Shown here: in pieces, positions 8,187 through 18,522 of the stretch
Layout of the letters: each line of letters starts with the position of its first letter
How positions within the stretch are numbered: position 1 is the first letter of the stretch
From: Tenuifilaceae bacterium CYCD
GTDB lineage: Bacteria; Bacteroidota; Bacteroidia; Bacteroidales; Tenuifilaceae
Assembly (NCBI GenBank): GCA_036322835.1
Contig: AP027304.1
Location: forward strand, 3,038,001-3,102,000
Direction: 5' to 3'
DNA: 64,000 nt
The notes under the pieces: generated by a model
Databases searched by the model: none
Told to the model about the DNA's origin: nothing
The model's input: only the letters and a program-made list of their open reading frames with translations
Translations under genes and position numbers: made by a program

Positions 8187-11084
8187 ATGAAAAAAATTCT
8201 TGTTGGGATACTACTTTTCATATTCCCAATCTTGCTGTTCTCTCAGGAGTACAAGTATGAATCGGTTCCGGGCGATCCATTAAATGCTCGTGTATACACA
8301 TTAAGCAATGGTCTTAAAGTTTATATGTCGGTTGTTAAGGATGAGCCCAGAATACAAACTTTTATTGCTGTTCGCGTTGGTAGCAAAAACGATCCAAAAG
8401 AAACTACAGGACTTGCGCATTACTTTGAACACATGATGTTTAAAGGAACTCCAGAGTTTGGAACAATGGATTGGGAAAAAGAAAAAGTGTTAATCGAAAA
8501 GATTGAATCGCTATTTGAAACATATAGGGTTGAAACAGACTCAGCCAAGAGGGCTGCTATTTATCATGTTATTGATAGCGTTTCATACGAGGCTTCAACG
8601 CTTGCGATTCCGAATGAATACGATAAGTTAATGGCTGCAATTGGTTCAACCGGAACAAATGCAGGAACATCCAATGATTATACTGTTTATATTGAGAATA
8701 TTCCTAATAATCAACTGGAGAATTGGGCATTAATTGAATCCAAACGATTTAATCAAAATGTGCTTCGTCTATTCCACACAGAGTTAGAAACTGTTTACGA
8801 GGAGAAGAATATGTCGCTTACCAACGATGGCCGCAAAGCCAGCGAGTTGATGATGAAAGGATTATTTCCCAATCATCCTTATGGGCAACAAACTACACTG
8901 GGTGAGGCAGAGCATTTAAAGAACCCATCGATGAAGAATATTCGTGAGTTTTTTGCTCAGTACTATGTTCCAAACAATATGGCTGTTGTAATGGCTGGTG
9001 ATTTTAATCCTGATGAAGCTATTAAAATAGTTGATAAATATTTTAGCATTCTTAAACCAGTTGAACTGCCTGAATTTAAATTTAAACCCGAAGAACCAAT
9101 AAATTCTCCTGTTGTATTAGAAACTACAGGCCTTGAGGCTGAGAATGTGAGCATTGGTTTCCGATTCAATGGGGCAAACTCATCCGATAACGATATGCTC
9201 GATCTTATTTCATCAATTCTATTTAACCGGAAGGCAGGTTTAGTTGATTTGAATATTAATAAAAAACAATTAACATTAGGATGTAGTGCTTACAATAGAG
9301 CAATGGTTGATTATTCGATGCTTCAGCTATCGGGTAGAAATAAAAAGGGACAATCTCTCGATGAGGTTAAGGATCTGCTATTACAACAAGTTGAACTGCT
9401 CAAAAAGGGTGATTTCCCCGATTGGATGCTTGAGGCTGCAATTAACAATCAAAAGTTAAGCATGATGAGTATGCTTGAGAGCAGTCGTGGTCGCGCAAGT
9501 ATGATGTATTTGTCTTATCTAGATAGAATTGATTGGGCTAATGCCGTTTCATCAATTTCAAGACTTGAGAAGATAACAAAGGATCAAATTGTGAAATTTG
9601 CTAATGAGCGAATGGGGAATAACTATGTAGTTGTTTATAAACGTCAAGGTAAACCCGAGGATGTGGCTAAAGTAAGCAAACCTGCAATTACTCCGGTTTA
9701 TATCAATAGAGATGTTGAATCTGATTTCTTTAAACAAATCAAAAATTCAACGGTAAATCCGATAGAGCCTGTTTTTGTTGATTACAAAAAGAACGTAGTA
9801 AAATTCAACTTGAATAAAGATGTAGAAGTACTTTACAATCAGAATACTGAGAATGGAGTTTTCCGTTTGACATACTATTTCCCATTCGGACGATTAAGCG
9901 ATCCTACCTTGGGTCATGCGGCTGATTATATACAACTTATAGGAACATCTAAGCTAAGTGCGGAACAGATAAGTCAAGAGTTTTATAAGTTCGCATGTAC
10001 TTTTAGCATAAATGTAGCCGACGAAGAAACTTATATTAATCTTTATGGATTGAGCGAGAATGCTGAGAAGGCAATGGTTTTAATGGAAAGTTTGTTGAAT
10101 GATTCTAAGCCTGATAAAGAAGTATTGCAATCCTATATTGCTAACCAACTTAAAGCTCGAAACGATTCTAAGAAAAATCAAAAGACAGTATTTAGTGGTT
10201 TGGTTAGTTATGCAACTTACGGGGCTCAAAATCCATTTAACTACGTTCTTTCCGAGGAGCAGCTTAAAGCGATTACCCCAGAGAGTTTGGTGGAGAAAAT
10301 TAAGATGATAAGCACATATCCTCACAAAATTCTTTACTACGGAACGTTGAATCAAAACGATTTAAGAAAACAGTTGCTTGCAAATCATAAACTGCCCAAG
10401 AAGTTTAATGTTGCCCCAGCAAACAAAAGGTTTGATGAGTCGGACACACCAAAGGATAGAGTGGTCTTCGCTAATTACGATGCAAAGCAATCGTACCTTG
10501 AAACCATATCTAAAAGTGTTCCTTATTCGTTCGAACTTTACCCAGTTGTAAGCATTTATAATGATTATTTTGGTGGTGGTATGAATGCTATTGTATTTCA
10601 AGAGTTGAGAGAGAAACGAGGTTTGGCTTACACTGCAAGAGCTCGCTTCTCTGTTCCATCTTGGCCCGATAGGGTATTTATGAATACCAGTTACATTGCA
10701 ACCCAGAACGACAAGGTAGTTGATGCGTTCAACGCTTTTAACGAACTATTTAACGATATGCCAATGGCCGAAATTGGTTTTAACCTTGCCAAAGAATCTG
10801 CTATATCCGATATTCGTACAAGTAGGGTTGAGAAAATGGATTTACTATGGAATTATATTGAGGCAGAGCGTATGGGCAGGAGTACCGATATCAGAAAGGT
10901 GATGTTTGAGAAGCTTCCTTTGTTTACTTTAAACGATGTTAAGAAATTCCAAGAACAATATGTGAAGGGAAAAGCAAAAACGTATGTAATTCTTGGTAAA
11001 GAGACCGACTTGGATTTTGGTAAATTGGAGCAATTGTATGGCCCAGTTACCAAATTAACCCTTGAGGAGATTTTTGGTTACTAA
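8187..11084 (+). CDS. Exported M16 (insulinase/pitrilysin-like) zinc metallopeptidase
   Basis: I chose the ATG at 8187, which gives a good signal peptide (MKKILVGILLFIFPILLFSQ), over an upstream in-frame TTG. The inverted zinc motif HxxEH is present as HYFEHMMFKGT near residue 80, and the third ligand fits ELETVYEEKNM. The length, about 965 residues, holds two M16 halves. The second half carries the substrate-binding FQELREKRGLAYTARARF segment but no zinc motif, as expected. It is likely a periplasmic peptide-degrading enzyme. A strong terminator follows. Confidence 0.92.
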   Translation: MKKILVGILLFIFPILLFSQEYKYESVPGDPLNARVYTLSNGLKVYMSVVKDEPRIQTFIAVRVGSKNDPKETTGLAHYFEHMMFKGTPEFGTMDWEKEKVLIEKIESLFETYRVETDSAKRAAIYHVIDSVSYEASTLAIPNEYDKLMAAIGSTGTNAGTSNDYTVYIENIPNNQLENWALIESKRFNQNVLRLFHTELETVYEEKNMSLTNDGRKASELMMKGLFPNHPYGQQTTLGEAEHLKNPSMKNIREFFAQYYVPNNMAVVMAGDFNPDEAIKIVDKYFSILKPVELPEFKFKPEEPINSPVVLETTGLEAENVSIGFRFNGANSSDNDMLDLISSILFNRKAGLVDLNINKKQLTLGCSAYNRAMVDYSMLQLSGRNKKGQSLDEVKDLLLQQVELLKKGDFPDWMLEAAINNQKLSMMSMLESSRGRASMMYLSYLDRIDWANAVSSISRLEKITKDQIVKFANERMGNNYVVVYKRQGKPEDVAKVSKPAITPVYINRDVESDFFKQIKNSTVNPIEPVFVDYKKNVVKFNLNKDVEVLYNQNTENGVFRLTYYFPFGRLSDPTLGHAADYIQLIGTSKLSAEQISQEFYKFACTFSINVADEETYINLYGLSENAEKAMVLMESLLNDSKPDKEVLQSYIANQLKARNDSKKNQKTVFSGLVSYATYGAQNPFNYVLSEEQLKAITPESLVEKIKMISTYPHKILYYGTLNQNDLRKQLLANHKLPKKFNVAPANKRFDESDTPKDRVVFANYDAKQSYLETISKSVPYSFELYPVVSIYNDYFGGGMNAIVFQELREKRGLAYTARARFSVPSWPDRVFMNTSYIATQNDKVVDAFNAFNELFNDMPMAEIGFNLAKESAISDIRTSRVEKMDLLWNYIEAERMGRSTDIRKVMFEKLPLFTLNDVKKFQEQYVKGKAKTYVILGKETDLDFGKLEQLYGPVTKLTLEEIFGY

Positions 11085-11092
11085 TCGATAAC

Positions 11093-11128
11093 AAAAGAGG
11101 CCAGCCAGCAAGGTTGGCCTCTTTTATT
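11093..11128 (+). terminator. Terminator after the M16 peptidase
   Basis: AAAAGAGGCCA (11093-11103) pairs with TGGCCTCTTTT (11115-11125), an 11-bp perfect stem ending in a T-rich tract. Confidence 0.85.
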
Positions 11129-11200
11129 TATTGTTTGTTCTTGGTACTTTTACAATTTATCGGCTTCTTTTTATTTGATAAAATAGTCAATAAAGGATAT

Positions 11201-12886
11201 ATGAAAAAACTATTAACCTCAATAATTCTAACGCTAAGTGTTATGGCTTACGGACAGGATAGAATGACTGGGCCTAATTTTGCAACTCGTTCCGAAGTAA
11301 TTGCTCGGCATGGAATGGCATGTACCAGCCAACCTCTTGCAACACAGGTTGCTCTCGATATTTTAAAAAAAGGTGGTTCTGCCGTTGATGCGGCAATTGC
11401 AGCTGATGCCATGCTTGGTCTGGTGGAACCTACCGGTAGCGGTATCGGTGGCGATTTATTTGCCATTGTATGGGATGCTAAAACTCAGAAACTATATGGA
11501 TTAAATGCAAGTGGACGATCGCCAATATCCCTTACGTTGGAGTATTTTAAAAGAAATGGGATAAAGCATATCCCGGCGCTCGGCCCATTGCCGGTTTCAG
11601 TTCCTGGCTGTGTTGATGGTTGGTTCGAACTTCATGGTAGATTTGGAAAACTTCAAATGCAGGAGAATCTTCAACCAGCAATTAGCTATGCAAAGGAGGG
11701 GTTTCCTGTGTCGGAGTTGATAGCATATTATTGGAAACGGAATGCAGAGAAGTTAAGATATTTTGAAGGCTTTTCGGAGATTTTTATGCCAAATGGGAAG
11801 GCTCCATCTAAAGGCGAAATTTTTAAAAATCCATATTTAGCAAGAACGTATGAGTTAATAGCGATGAATGGGCGAGATGAATTCTATAAGGGGAGCATTG
11901 CTAAAACAATAAATGATTATATGAAAAGGAATGGGGGATTCCTTTCGTATGAGGATTTGGCAGCGCACCGATCGGAATGGGTTGAGCCAGTTTCTTCATC
12001 GTATCGTGGATACGATATTTGGGAGTTGCCGCCGAATGGACAAGGCCTTGCCACATTGGAAATCCTCAATATTCTGGAGCAATTCGATATTAAATCGATG
12101 GGGTTTGGGAGTGCCGAGTACATGCACCTATTTATTGAGGCTAAAAAATTGGCATTCGAGGATAGAGCCCTATACTATGCCGATCCCGATTTTGTAAAGA
12201 TTCCTTACAATCTATTTGTCTCGAAGGAATATGCAAAGAAACGAGCAAACATGATAAATTTAAACAAATCCGCACGGAGTTATGATGCAGGAGTACTGCA
12301 AACTGGAAATACTGTTTATTTAACTGTTGCTGATTCCGAGGGCAATATGGTTTCGTTAATTCAAAGTAATTATAGAGGAATGGGCTCGGGGATGACTCCT
12401 ACGGGTCTGGGATTTGTATTGCAGGATAGAGGTGAACTGTTCTCGTTGATCGAGGGTCATCCCAATGTTTACGAACCGGGGAAACGTCCATTTCATACAA
12501 TTATCCCTGGATTTATTACAAAGGATGGAAAGCCCTACATAAGTTTTGGGGTAATGGGTGGAGGAATGCAACCCCAGGGGCATGCCCAAATAGTAGTTAA
12601 TTTAATTGATTTTGGAATGAACTTACAGGAGGCTGGCGATGCTCCTCGAATCCAGCATGAGGGTAGTTCTGAACCAACTGGTGAGAAAATGACCGACGGG
12701 GGGACTGTTTATCTGGAATCGGGCTTCGATTATCAGCAGATACGGAAACTCTTAGAGAAAGGCCATAACGTATCCTATAGTTTGGATGGTTATGGAGGCT
12801 ATCAGGCAATTCTGTTTGATGCCAAAAACGGTGTTTACATAGGAGCATCGGAATCGCGAAAGGATGGACAAGCGGCGGGGTACTAA
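11201..12886 (+). CDS. ggt: Gamma-glutamyltransferase, exported
   Basis: The ATG at 11201 gives a typical signal peptide (MKKLLTSIILTLSVMAYGQ); the open frame upstream of it is AT-rich and unlike coding sequence. The enzyme is an N-terminal nucleophile hydrolase that self-cleaves before a threonine. The expected processing site is visible at TGNTVYLTVADSEGNMVS, where the Thr of GNT aligns with the catalytic Thr of family members. GGSAVDAAIAADAMLGLVEP and GSGIGGDLFAIVWD are conserved N-terminal motifs, and GGGMQPQGHAQIVVNL is the C-terminal one. It acts on glutathione or gamma-glutamyl peptides in the periplasm. Confidence 0.92.
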   Translation: MKKLLTSIILTLSVMAYGQDRMTGPNFATRSEVIARHGMACTSQPLATQVALDILKKGGSAVDAAIAADAMLGLVEPTGSGIGGDLFAIVWDAKTQKLYGLNASGRSPISLTLEYFKRNGIKHIPALGPLPVSVPGCVDGWFELHGRFGKLQMQENLQPAISYAKEGFPVSELIAYYWKRNAEKLRYFEGFSEIFMPNGKAPSKGEIFKNPYLARTYELIAMNGRDEFYKGSIAKTINDYMKRNGGFLSYEDLAAHRSEWVEPVSSSYRGYDIWELPPNGQGLATLEILNILEQFDIKSMGFGSAEYMHLFIEAKKLAFEDRALYYADPDFVKIPYNLFVSKEYAKKRANMINLNKSARSYDAGVLQTGNTVYLTVADSEGNMVSLIQSNYRGMGSGMTPTGLGFVLQDRGELFSLIEGHPNVYEPGKRPFHTIIPGFITKDGKPYISFGVMGGGMQPQGHAQIVVNLIDFGMNLQEAGDAPRIQHEGSSEPTGEKMTDGGTVYLESGFDYQQIRKLLEKGHNVSYSLDGYGGYQAILFDAKNGVYIGASESRKDGQAAGY

Positions 12887-12906
12887 AAACTATATCGATA
12901 AAGGAT

Positions 12907-12941
12907 AAGGGTTGGCATATATATGTCAACCCTTTCTTTTT
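12907..12941 (+). terminator. Terminator after ggt
   Basis: AAGGGTTGGCATAT and ATATGTCAACCCTT form a near-perfect 14-bp stem with one G-T pair, followed by a T-rich run. Confidence 0.75.
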
Positions 12942-13028
12942 CATCCTCATTTTATCCCATTTCATCCTATCTTATTTGTAATGAGGTTTTCCAAACATCA
13001 ACTTTGCATCGTAATGTTAATATTTAAA

Positions 13029-15419
13029 ATGATGAAAAAGTTAGTTTTTGTTGCTTTTGTGTTGCTAGGTTTGGAGGCATTCTCGAGCAATATTTTAACG
13101 CAAACAGTTAGAGGTGTTGTTATTGATAAAAATACCAAAATGACATTGCCTGGCGCAAATGTGATTTTGCTAGATTCGAATCCATTAAGAGGCGCAATGA
13201 CCGATGAGCAGGGCCGTTTCAAATTTGAGTCGGTTGAAATTGGACGTGTTAGTTTAAAGGTATCTTTTTTGGGCTATAACGATATAGTGCTTTCAAATCT
13301 TAATCTTCAGGTGGGGAAGGAGTTGGTTCTGAATATTGAAATGGAGGAGTTGGCTGTGAATGTTGAGGCAGTGGTTGTGACTGCAAATGCTGATAAGTCA
13401 ACCCCAATGAATAAACTTGTTACAGTTAGTGCAAGATCATTTACTGTTGAGGAAACAGAGCGATATGCTGGAAGTAGGAATGATGTTGCCCGTATGGCAT
13501 CCAATTTTGCCGGAGTTATGGGAGTTGACGATGCTCGTAACGATATTATTATTCGGGGAAATAGCCCAATGGGGTTGCTTTGGCGATTGGAAGGAGTTGA
13601 TATTCCAAACCCAAATCATTGGGGAGCAACAGGAACCACAGGTGGTCCTGTTAATATGCTAAATAATAACCTGCTTGAGAATTCCGATTTTATGACCAGC
13701 GCATTTGCCCCCGAATATGGTAATGCAATATCGGGTGTTTTCGATCTTAAGATGCGCAGCGGGAATAATGAAAAGTACGAGTTTCTTGGTCAGGTTGGAT
13801 TCAATGGTTTTGAGTTTGGTGCCGAGGGCCCTATTTCGAAGAGAAATGGATCATCGTTTCTTCTCAACTACAGGTATTCCACCCTGGGCGTTTTCGAGAA
13901 AATGGGAATGGATTTGGGAACAACTGGTATTCCGTACTATCAGGATTTATCATTTAAGTTTAATTTTCCCAAAACTCCAATAGGGTCAATATCTGTATTT
14001 GGACTTGGAGGGATAAGCGATATCAAACTTTGGGATAGCAAAAGGGATACCCTTAAGGATAAAATTGATCTTTACGGTGGTGAAGGTTTTGATGTAACTA
14101 ACGGTTCCGATATGGGTGTTGTAGGGATAAACAACTCCTACATTATTGATGAGAATACTTACGTAAAATCGTCAGTGGCATTTATGGCCCATCAATTTCA
14201 AACCGTCGTCGACTCTCTTGCTAAGGATCTCTCAACAAAATACCCTCACTACAGAAACGATTTTGTTGATAATACTTTATCTTTTAGTTCATTTATCAAT
14301 AAACGTCTCAATTCAAAAAATACTGTAAAAGCAGGATTCTATCTAAAACAATTAGGTTTTAACTATATCGATAGCATGTATGTAGACTCGTTAAGTCAAT
14401 TTGTGGATATCCGAAACGATGATGGTAGTACTTGGCTTCTTCAGCCTTATATCCAATGGCAGTATAAGCCAACCAATCAAATTACTGTAAACACTGGAGT
14501 TCATTATATGTATCTATTCCTGAATAATTCGTGGTCAGTTGAACCTAGAATTGGTGTACGTTGGCAGTTCGCTCCAAACCAGTCCATTAGCGTGGGGTAC
14601 GGATTGCACAGCCAAGCAGTTCCTGTTGCAACTGCACTATCTAGGGTTCGTCTGTCCGATGGCTCGTATGTTCAACCCAACAAGGATTTGGATTTGATTA
14701 AAAGTCACCACTTTGTTTTGGGCTACGACTGGCGAATAAATCAGTCGGCAAGGGTGAAAATTGAAACCTACTACCAACGAATTTTAAATGCAGCGATAGA
14801 TGCCGAGGAATCATCAGCCTACTCTATTCTGAATGAGGGCGCTAATTTTGGAGTCTTCACTCCAGAATACCTAAAGAGCACTGGTACTGGTTATAATTAT
14901 GGAGTAGAGTTAACCCTTGAACGTTTCTTGAATAAAGGATACTATTTTCTAATCACCGCTTCGTTGTTTGACTCAAAGTATAAAGGAAGCGATGGATTAA
15001 TCCATAATACGGCTTTTAGCAGTAACTATGTAATGAATGGATTGGTTGGAAAAGAATTCGTTTTTGGGAATGCCAAATCGCTTAAATCGCTTGGCTTTGA
15101 TATAAAAACTGTTTACAGCGGAGGAAAGCGGGCTACGCCTTGGCATGCTGTTTATAACATCAATACTCAGCAGTACGATAAGGAGTATTACGAGGATCAG
15201 GCATTCGATTTAAGGCTTCGCGATTACTTTAAAACTGATTTTACAATTCGATTTAAATTGAACAAATTTGGGTTTACACAGGAATGGGCTATTGAAGTTA
15301 CCAACCTATTCGATAATAAAAATATTTATGGTGAGAAATTCAATAGCCGTACTGGCGAAGGCAGTTTTACAAATCAACTTGGCAGAATGATTATTCCTCA
15401 ATATCGAATTACTTTTTAG
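13029..15419 (+). CDS. TonB-dependent receptor with carboxypeptidase-regulatory-like domain
   Basis: Two adjacent ATG codons (13029, 13032) start a signal peptide (MMKKLVFVAFVLLGLEAFSSN); in-frame starts farther upstream overlap the ggt terminator. A CarboxypepD_reg-like domain follows (VRGVVIDKNTKMTLPGANVIL, with the usual GAMTDEQGRF turn), then a plug domain (about 130-260) and an outer-membrane beta-barrel ending in an aromatic residue (YRITF). The ligand is unknown. Three genes, this one and the kinase/regulator pair, are closely spaced in one direction, so the receptor may be controlled by, or signal to, that pair. Confidence 0.9.
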   Translation: MMKKLVFVAFVLLGLEAFSSNILTQTVRGVVIDKNTKMTLPGANVILLDSNPLRGAMTDEQGRFKFESVEIGRVSLKVSFLGYNDIVLSNLNLQVGKELVLNIEMEELAVNVEAVVVTANADKSTPMNKLVTVSARSFTVEETERYAGSRNDVARMASNFAGVMGVDDARNDIIIRGNSPMGLLWRLEGVDIPNPNHWGATGTTGGPVNMLNNNLLENSDFMTSAFAPEYGNAISGVFDLKMRSGNNEKYEFLGQVGFNGFEFGAEGPISKRNGSSFLLNYRYSTLGVFEKMGMDLGTTGIPYYQDLSFKFNFPKTPIGSISVFGLGGISDIKLWDSKRDTLKDKIDLYGGEGFDVTNGSDMGVVGINNSYIIDENTYVKSSVAFMAHQFQTVVDSLAKDLSTKYPHYRNDFVDNTLSFSSFINKRLNSKNTVKAGFYLKQLGFNYIDSMYVDSLSQFVDIRNDDGSTWLLQPYIQWQYKPTNQITVNTGVHYMYLFLNNSWSVEPRIGVRWQFAPNQSISVGYGLHSQAVPVATALSRVRLSDGSYVQPNKDLDLIKSHHFVLGYDWRINQSARVKIETYYQRILNAAIDAEESSAYSILNEGANFGVFTPEYLKSTGTGYNYGVELTLERFLNKGYYFLITASLFDSKYKGSDGLIHNTAFSSNYVMNGLVGKEFVFGNAKSLKSLGFDIKTVYSGGKRATPWHAVYNINTQQYDKEYYEDQAFDLRLRDYFKTDFTIRFKLNKFGFTQEWAIEVTNLFDNKNIYGEKFNSRTGEGSFTNQLGRMIIPQYRITF

Positions 15420-15447
15420 TATTTTTGAAAGCGTAATTCAACATCAA

Positions 15448-16479
15448 ATGCAGAAAAAGGAGTTCAATAAGGATCTGTACGATAATCAAGTAATTGCAAT
15501 GGTGGGTGTTATTGTAATTACTTTAATTGGCCCATTGGTTTTTAACCAGTATCGCCCTTGCTTTTTTTCACGCGAAACTGCTTATGGACTATTGGGGTCA
15601 TTGGCAACAACATTAATTATGTGGTTTGGTGTAAAAAGTATAGTGGTGTATCTATGGAAAAATTTTCCGTGGGAGTCGAATCCACTCAAGCATTTAGTAT
15701 TGGAGGTACTTTCAATACTGTTCTATACGGCTTTGGTGGGATCTATTTTTATTGTGATCAATATAATTTACCCTGTCGATTCGGCCGAGGGTGATATAAT
15801 ACTCTCAATATTTTACACTTTGATGATAACCTTTTTCATCACATCGCTATACGAGGGCTACTTCTTTTTTGCGAATTGGAAGGAGACTCGGATTTTAAGT
15901 GAGAAATTAGCGAAAGAGAATATCCAAAGTCAGTACGAGACTTTAAAAAGCCAAATTAATCCTCATTTTTTATTCAACAATCTAAATACATTATCGGCGT
16001 TAATTGAGGAGAATCCTAAGGTTGCTGTTGAGTATGTTCGGAAAACTGCCGATTTTTATAGGAATATTTTAAACTTGAAGGATAAGGAGATAATAACACT
16101 GGGCGAGGAGTTGGATCTAATTAAAAACTTCTTCAACCTGCAGCATAATAGGTATGGCGATAATTTAAAGTTGATTATCAGTGTAGATTCTTCGCTATAT
16201 CACAGCTATGTTGCTCCTTTATCGTTGCAAATGCTGTTGGAGAATGCCATTAAGCATAATATAATATCAAAGGATAAACCTTTGGAAGTTACAATATCTG
16301 CAGCCAATGGCTATATAAGTGTTCGGAATAACCTTCAAAAACGTGATTTGGATCAGCCAACAAGTGGCTATGGGCTGAGAAACATTGTTGATAGGTACTC
16401 CTATCTTTCATCCCGAAAAGTTGAAATTTTCGAAAATGATTCATACTTTACAGTCTCAATTCCAATTTTAACGATGTAG
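15448..16479 (+). CDS. LytS-type membrane sensor histidine kinase
   Basis: About four hydrophobic segments occupy residues 15-145, followed by the His_kinase (PF06580-like) domain with the phosphoacceptor motif SQINPHFLFNNLNTLSALI at about 169-187. The ATPase part has the N-box LLENAIKHN and a short glycine loop (GYGLRNIVDRY). It lies 28 bases after the TonB receptor and 1 base before its response regulator, so the pair is certainly co-transcribed. Confidence 0.92.
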   Translation: MQKKEFNKDLYDNQVIAMVGVIVITLIGPLVFNQYRPCFFSRETAYGLLGSLATTLIMWFGVKSIVVYLWKNFPWESNPLKHLVLEVLSILFYTALVGSIFIVINIIYPVDSAEGDIILSIFYTLMITFFITSLYEGYFFFANWKETRILSEKLAKENIQSQYETLKSQINPHFLFNNLNTLSALIEENPKVAVEYVRKTADFYRNILNLKDKEIITLGEELDLIKNFFNLQHNRYGDNLKLIISVDSSLYHSYVAPLSLQMLLENAIKHNIISKDKPLEVTISAANGYISVRNNLQKRDLDQPTSGYGLRNIVDRYSYLSSRKVEIFENDSYFTVSIPILTM

Positions 16480-16480
16480 T

Positions 16481-17236
16481 ATGAGAGTGCTGATTGTTGA
16501 GGATGAGATTGCTGCGGCGCGTAGGCTTTCTAAAATGCTTTTGGAGTTAGAGCCCGATGCTCAAATTCTGGCAGTAACCGATAGCGTTTCGTCCACGGTT
16601 GAATGGCTACTTTCCAACGATGAGCCAGATTTGATTCTTCTCGATATCCATTTAGCCGATGGTGTAAGTTTTAAAATCTTCAATCGGGTTAAGGTAAAAT
16701 GCCCGATTATATTCACCACTGCTTACGATCAGTATGCTATTCAGGCGTTCAAATTAAATAGTATCGATTACCTTTTAAAGCCCATTAATACTGAAGATTT
16801 AAAGTTCAGTGTCGATAAGTTTAAAGAACGGCGGAATGTTGCGAGTAACCTGGATTTTGAAAAGTTGCTGTTAGAGATCCGTAAGCCTCAGCAATGCTAC
16901 CAGCAACGCTTTGTGGTTCAGTTCGCCGATAAGCTTAAGGCTATAGAGGCTGATTCCGTGGCGTACTTTATGGCAATGGATAAGTCTGTCTTTTTGATTA
17001 GTTCCGATAATCATAGATATGCCATTGATTATACAATGGAGAAATTGGAAAGTGTGCTGGATCCTAAACGTTTTTTTAGGGTGAATCGTAAGTTTATTGT
17101 CAGTTTTGCAGCAATCAAGAATATGTATTTCTATTCCAAATCGCGTGTTAAGATTGAATTGAGTCCAGCCGTTGATTCCGAAGTGATTGTAAGTTCCGAA
17201 AGATCCTCGGATTTTAAGGAATGGCTCAATCAGTGA
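16481..17236 (+). CDS. LytTR-family response regulator
   Basis: The receiver domain has the phosphoacceptor Asp in LILLDIHLADG and the conserved Lys in DYLLKPIN. The C-terminal LytTR DNA-binding domain (about 140-250) includes ESVLDPKRFFRVNRKFIVS, the typical FxRxHRS-like segment. It starts 1 base after the kinase stop codon. It should bind direct repeats upstream of target genes; none were identified here. Confidence 0.93.
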   Translation: MRVLIVEDEIAAARRLSKMLLELEPDAQILAVTDSVSSTVEWLLSNDEPDLILLDIHLADGVSFKIFNRVKVKCPIIFTTAYDQYAIQAFKLNSIDYLLKPINTEDLKFSVDKFKERRNVASNLDFEKLLLEIRKPQQCYQQRFVVQFADKLKAIEADSVAYFMAMDKSVFLISSDNHRYAIDYTMEKLESVLDPKRFFRVNRKFIVSFAAIKNMYFYSKSRVKIELSPAVDSEVIVSSERSSDFKEWLNQ

Positions 17237-17302
17237 CATTTTAGTTGATAGTTGCTCGTTGATAGTTGATTGAAAATACTTTTCACTTTATAACTTATAA
17301 AT

Positions 17303-17959
17303 ATGGAAAGAGTCGCCGCTGTTTTTGGAAGTACTGGTTTAATTGGAAATCAGCTTCTACAGGTACTTTCGGAGAATAAAAACTATATCAAGGTTCTTGC
17401 ATATATGCGTAAGCCTGCAAGTGATTTACCTACAAAGGTTAGTGTGGTAGAGTTTTCCGAAAGTTTTACAATTCCTTCCGATGTTGACGATGTTTATGTC
17501 TGTATTGGAACAACCATGAAAAAGGCTGGAAGCAAAGAGGTTTTCCGGAAGGTTGATTATGAGTTGGTGCGCACGATTGCTCAAAGAGCAAAGGAGGTAG
17601 GAGCAAAGCGTTTGCTTGTAGTTAGTTCTATTGGTGCTAACGATAAATCATCAAACTTTTACCTGCGCACAAAAGGCGAGATGGAGGAGATTGTTAAAAC
17701 CTTTGGTTTTGCCCTATGTGGAATAGTTCGCCCATCGTTGCTTTTGGGCAAAAGAGCCGAATTCCGTTTTAGCGAAAAACTCGGAATCTTCTTTTATAAG
17801 ATATTTGGTTTTATCTTTGTTGGCCCGTTACGCAAGTATAAAGGAATTTATGCTGTGGATGTTGCTAAGAGTATGGTGATGCTGGCATTATCTTCCTCGG
17901 GAACAATAACCGTTGAGTCTAACGTATTAAAGCAAATGGCCGATGTTTACAAATCCTAA
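17303..17959 (+). CDS. NAD(P)-binding Rossmann-fold oxidoreductase-like protein
   Basis: At 218 residues this is an atypical short-chain dehydrogenase/HTATIP2-like protein. The dinucleotide loop is AAVFGSTGLIGNQLLQVL at the N-terminus. VYVCIGTTMKKAGSKEVFRKVDYEL and VVSSIGANDKSSNFYLRTKGEME carry the conserved Ser and YxxxK-like residues, and the following GIVRPSLLLGKR is typical. The substrate is unknown. The 3' end overlaps the next gene by 17 bases, so the two are translationally linked. Confidence 0.85.
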   Translation: MERVAAVFGSTGLIGNQLLQVLSENKNYIKVLAYMRKPASDLPTKVSVVEFSESFTIPSDVDDVYVCIGTTMKKAGSKEVFRKVDYELVRTIAQRAKEVGAKRLLVVSSIGANDKSSNFYLRTKGEMEEIVKTFGFALCGIVRPSLLLGKRAEFRFSEKLGIFFYKIFGFIFVGPLRKYKGIYAVDVAKSMVMLALSSSGTITVESNVLKQMADVYKS

Positions 17960-18509
17960 TTTGAACGAATATTTTTACTGGTTGGTGAATAACCGTCAAA
18001 GCGACCGAAACTATTTAACACAGCCCGTTAGTCGCGATGTTATAAATCGAATTGTAGAGGCGGCGCGTGTTGCGCCATCGGCATGTAATGCCCAGCCTTG
18101 GCGTTTTGTTGTGGTTGATGAGCCTGAACTGAAGAATAAATTGGCCGATGCAGCCGCAAGCCGTGTTTTGGGAATTAATCACTTTACCAAGCAGGCTCCG
18201 GTTCATATTGTAATTGTTATGGAAGGTGCCAATTTCAATTCAAGATTTGGAAGCTTGATGAAAGGCAAAACGTTGCCTTTGATTGATATTGGAATAACTG
18301 CTGAGCATATTTGCCTTGCTGCAAAAGCAGAAGGCCTGGGAAGTTGTATGTTAGGTTGGTTCGACGAATCAGCCGTTAAGAAGTTGCTCGATATACCCAA
18401 GTCGAAACGAGTTCCTTTGATTATAACCTTAGGCTATCCACAAACCGAGGAAATTCGTGAGAAGAAGCGCAAAACAACAACCGAGGTTGTGAGTTTCAAT
18501 AAATACTAG
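17943..18509 (+). CDS. Nitroreductase family protein
   Basis: At 188 residues it has the normal length for an FMN-dependent nitroreductase. NNRQSDRNYLTQPVSRDVINRIVEAARVAPSACNAQPWRF contains the FMN phosphate-binding Arg/Ser and the APSACNAQPW motif. The C-terminal GLGSCMLGWF and PLIITLGYP segments are also typical. It overlaps the Rossmann protein by 17 bases and precedes the isochorismatase-like gene by 13 bases, forming a three-gene operon of small metabolic enzymes. Confidence 0.9.
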   Translation: MFTNPNLNEYFYWLVNNRQSDRNYLTQPVSRDVINRIVEAARVAPSACNAQPWRFVVVDEPELKNKLADAAASRVLGINHFTKQAPVHIVIVMEGANFNSRFGSLMKGKTLPLIDIGITAEHICLAAKAEGLGSCMLGWFDESAVKKLLDIPKSKRVPLIITLGYPQTEEIREKKRKTTTEVVSFNKY

Positions 18510-18522
18510 AGTAATTTTTGAT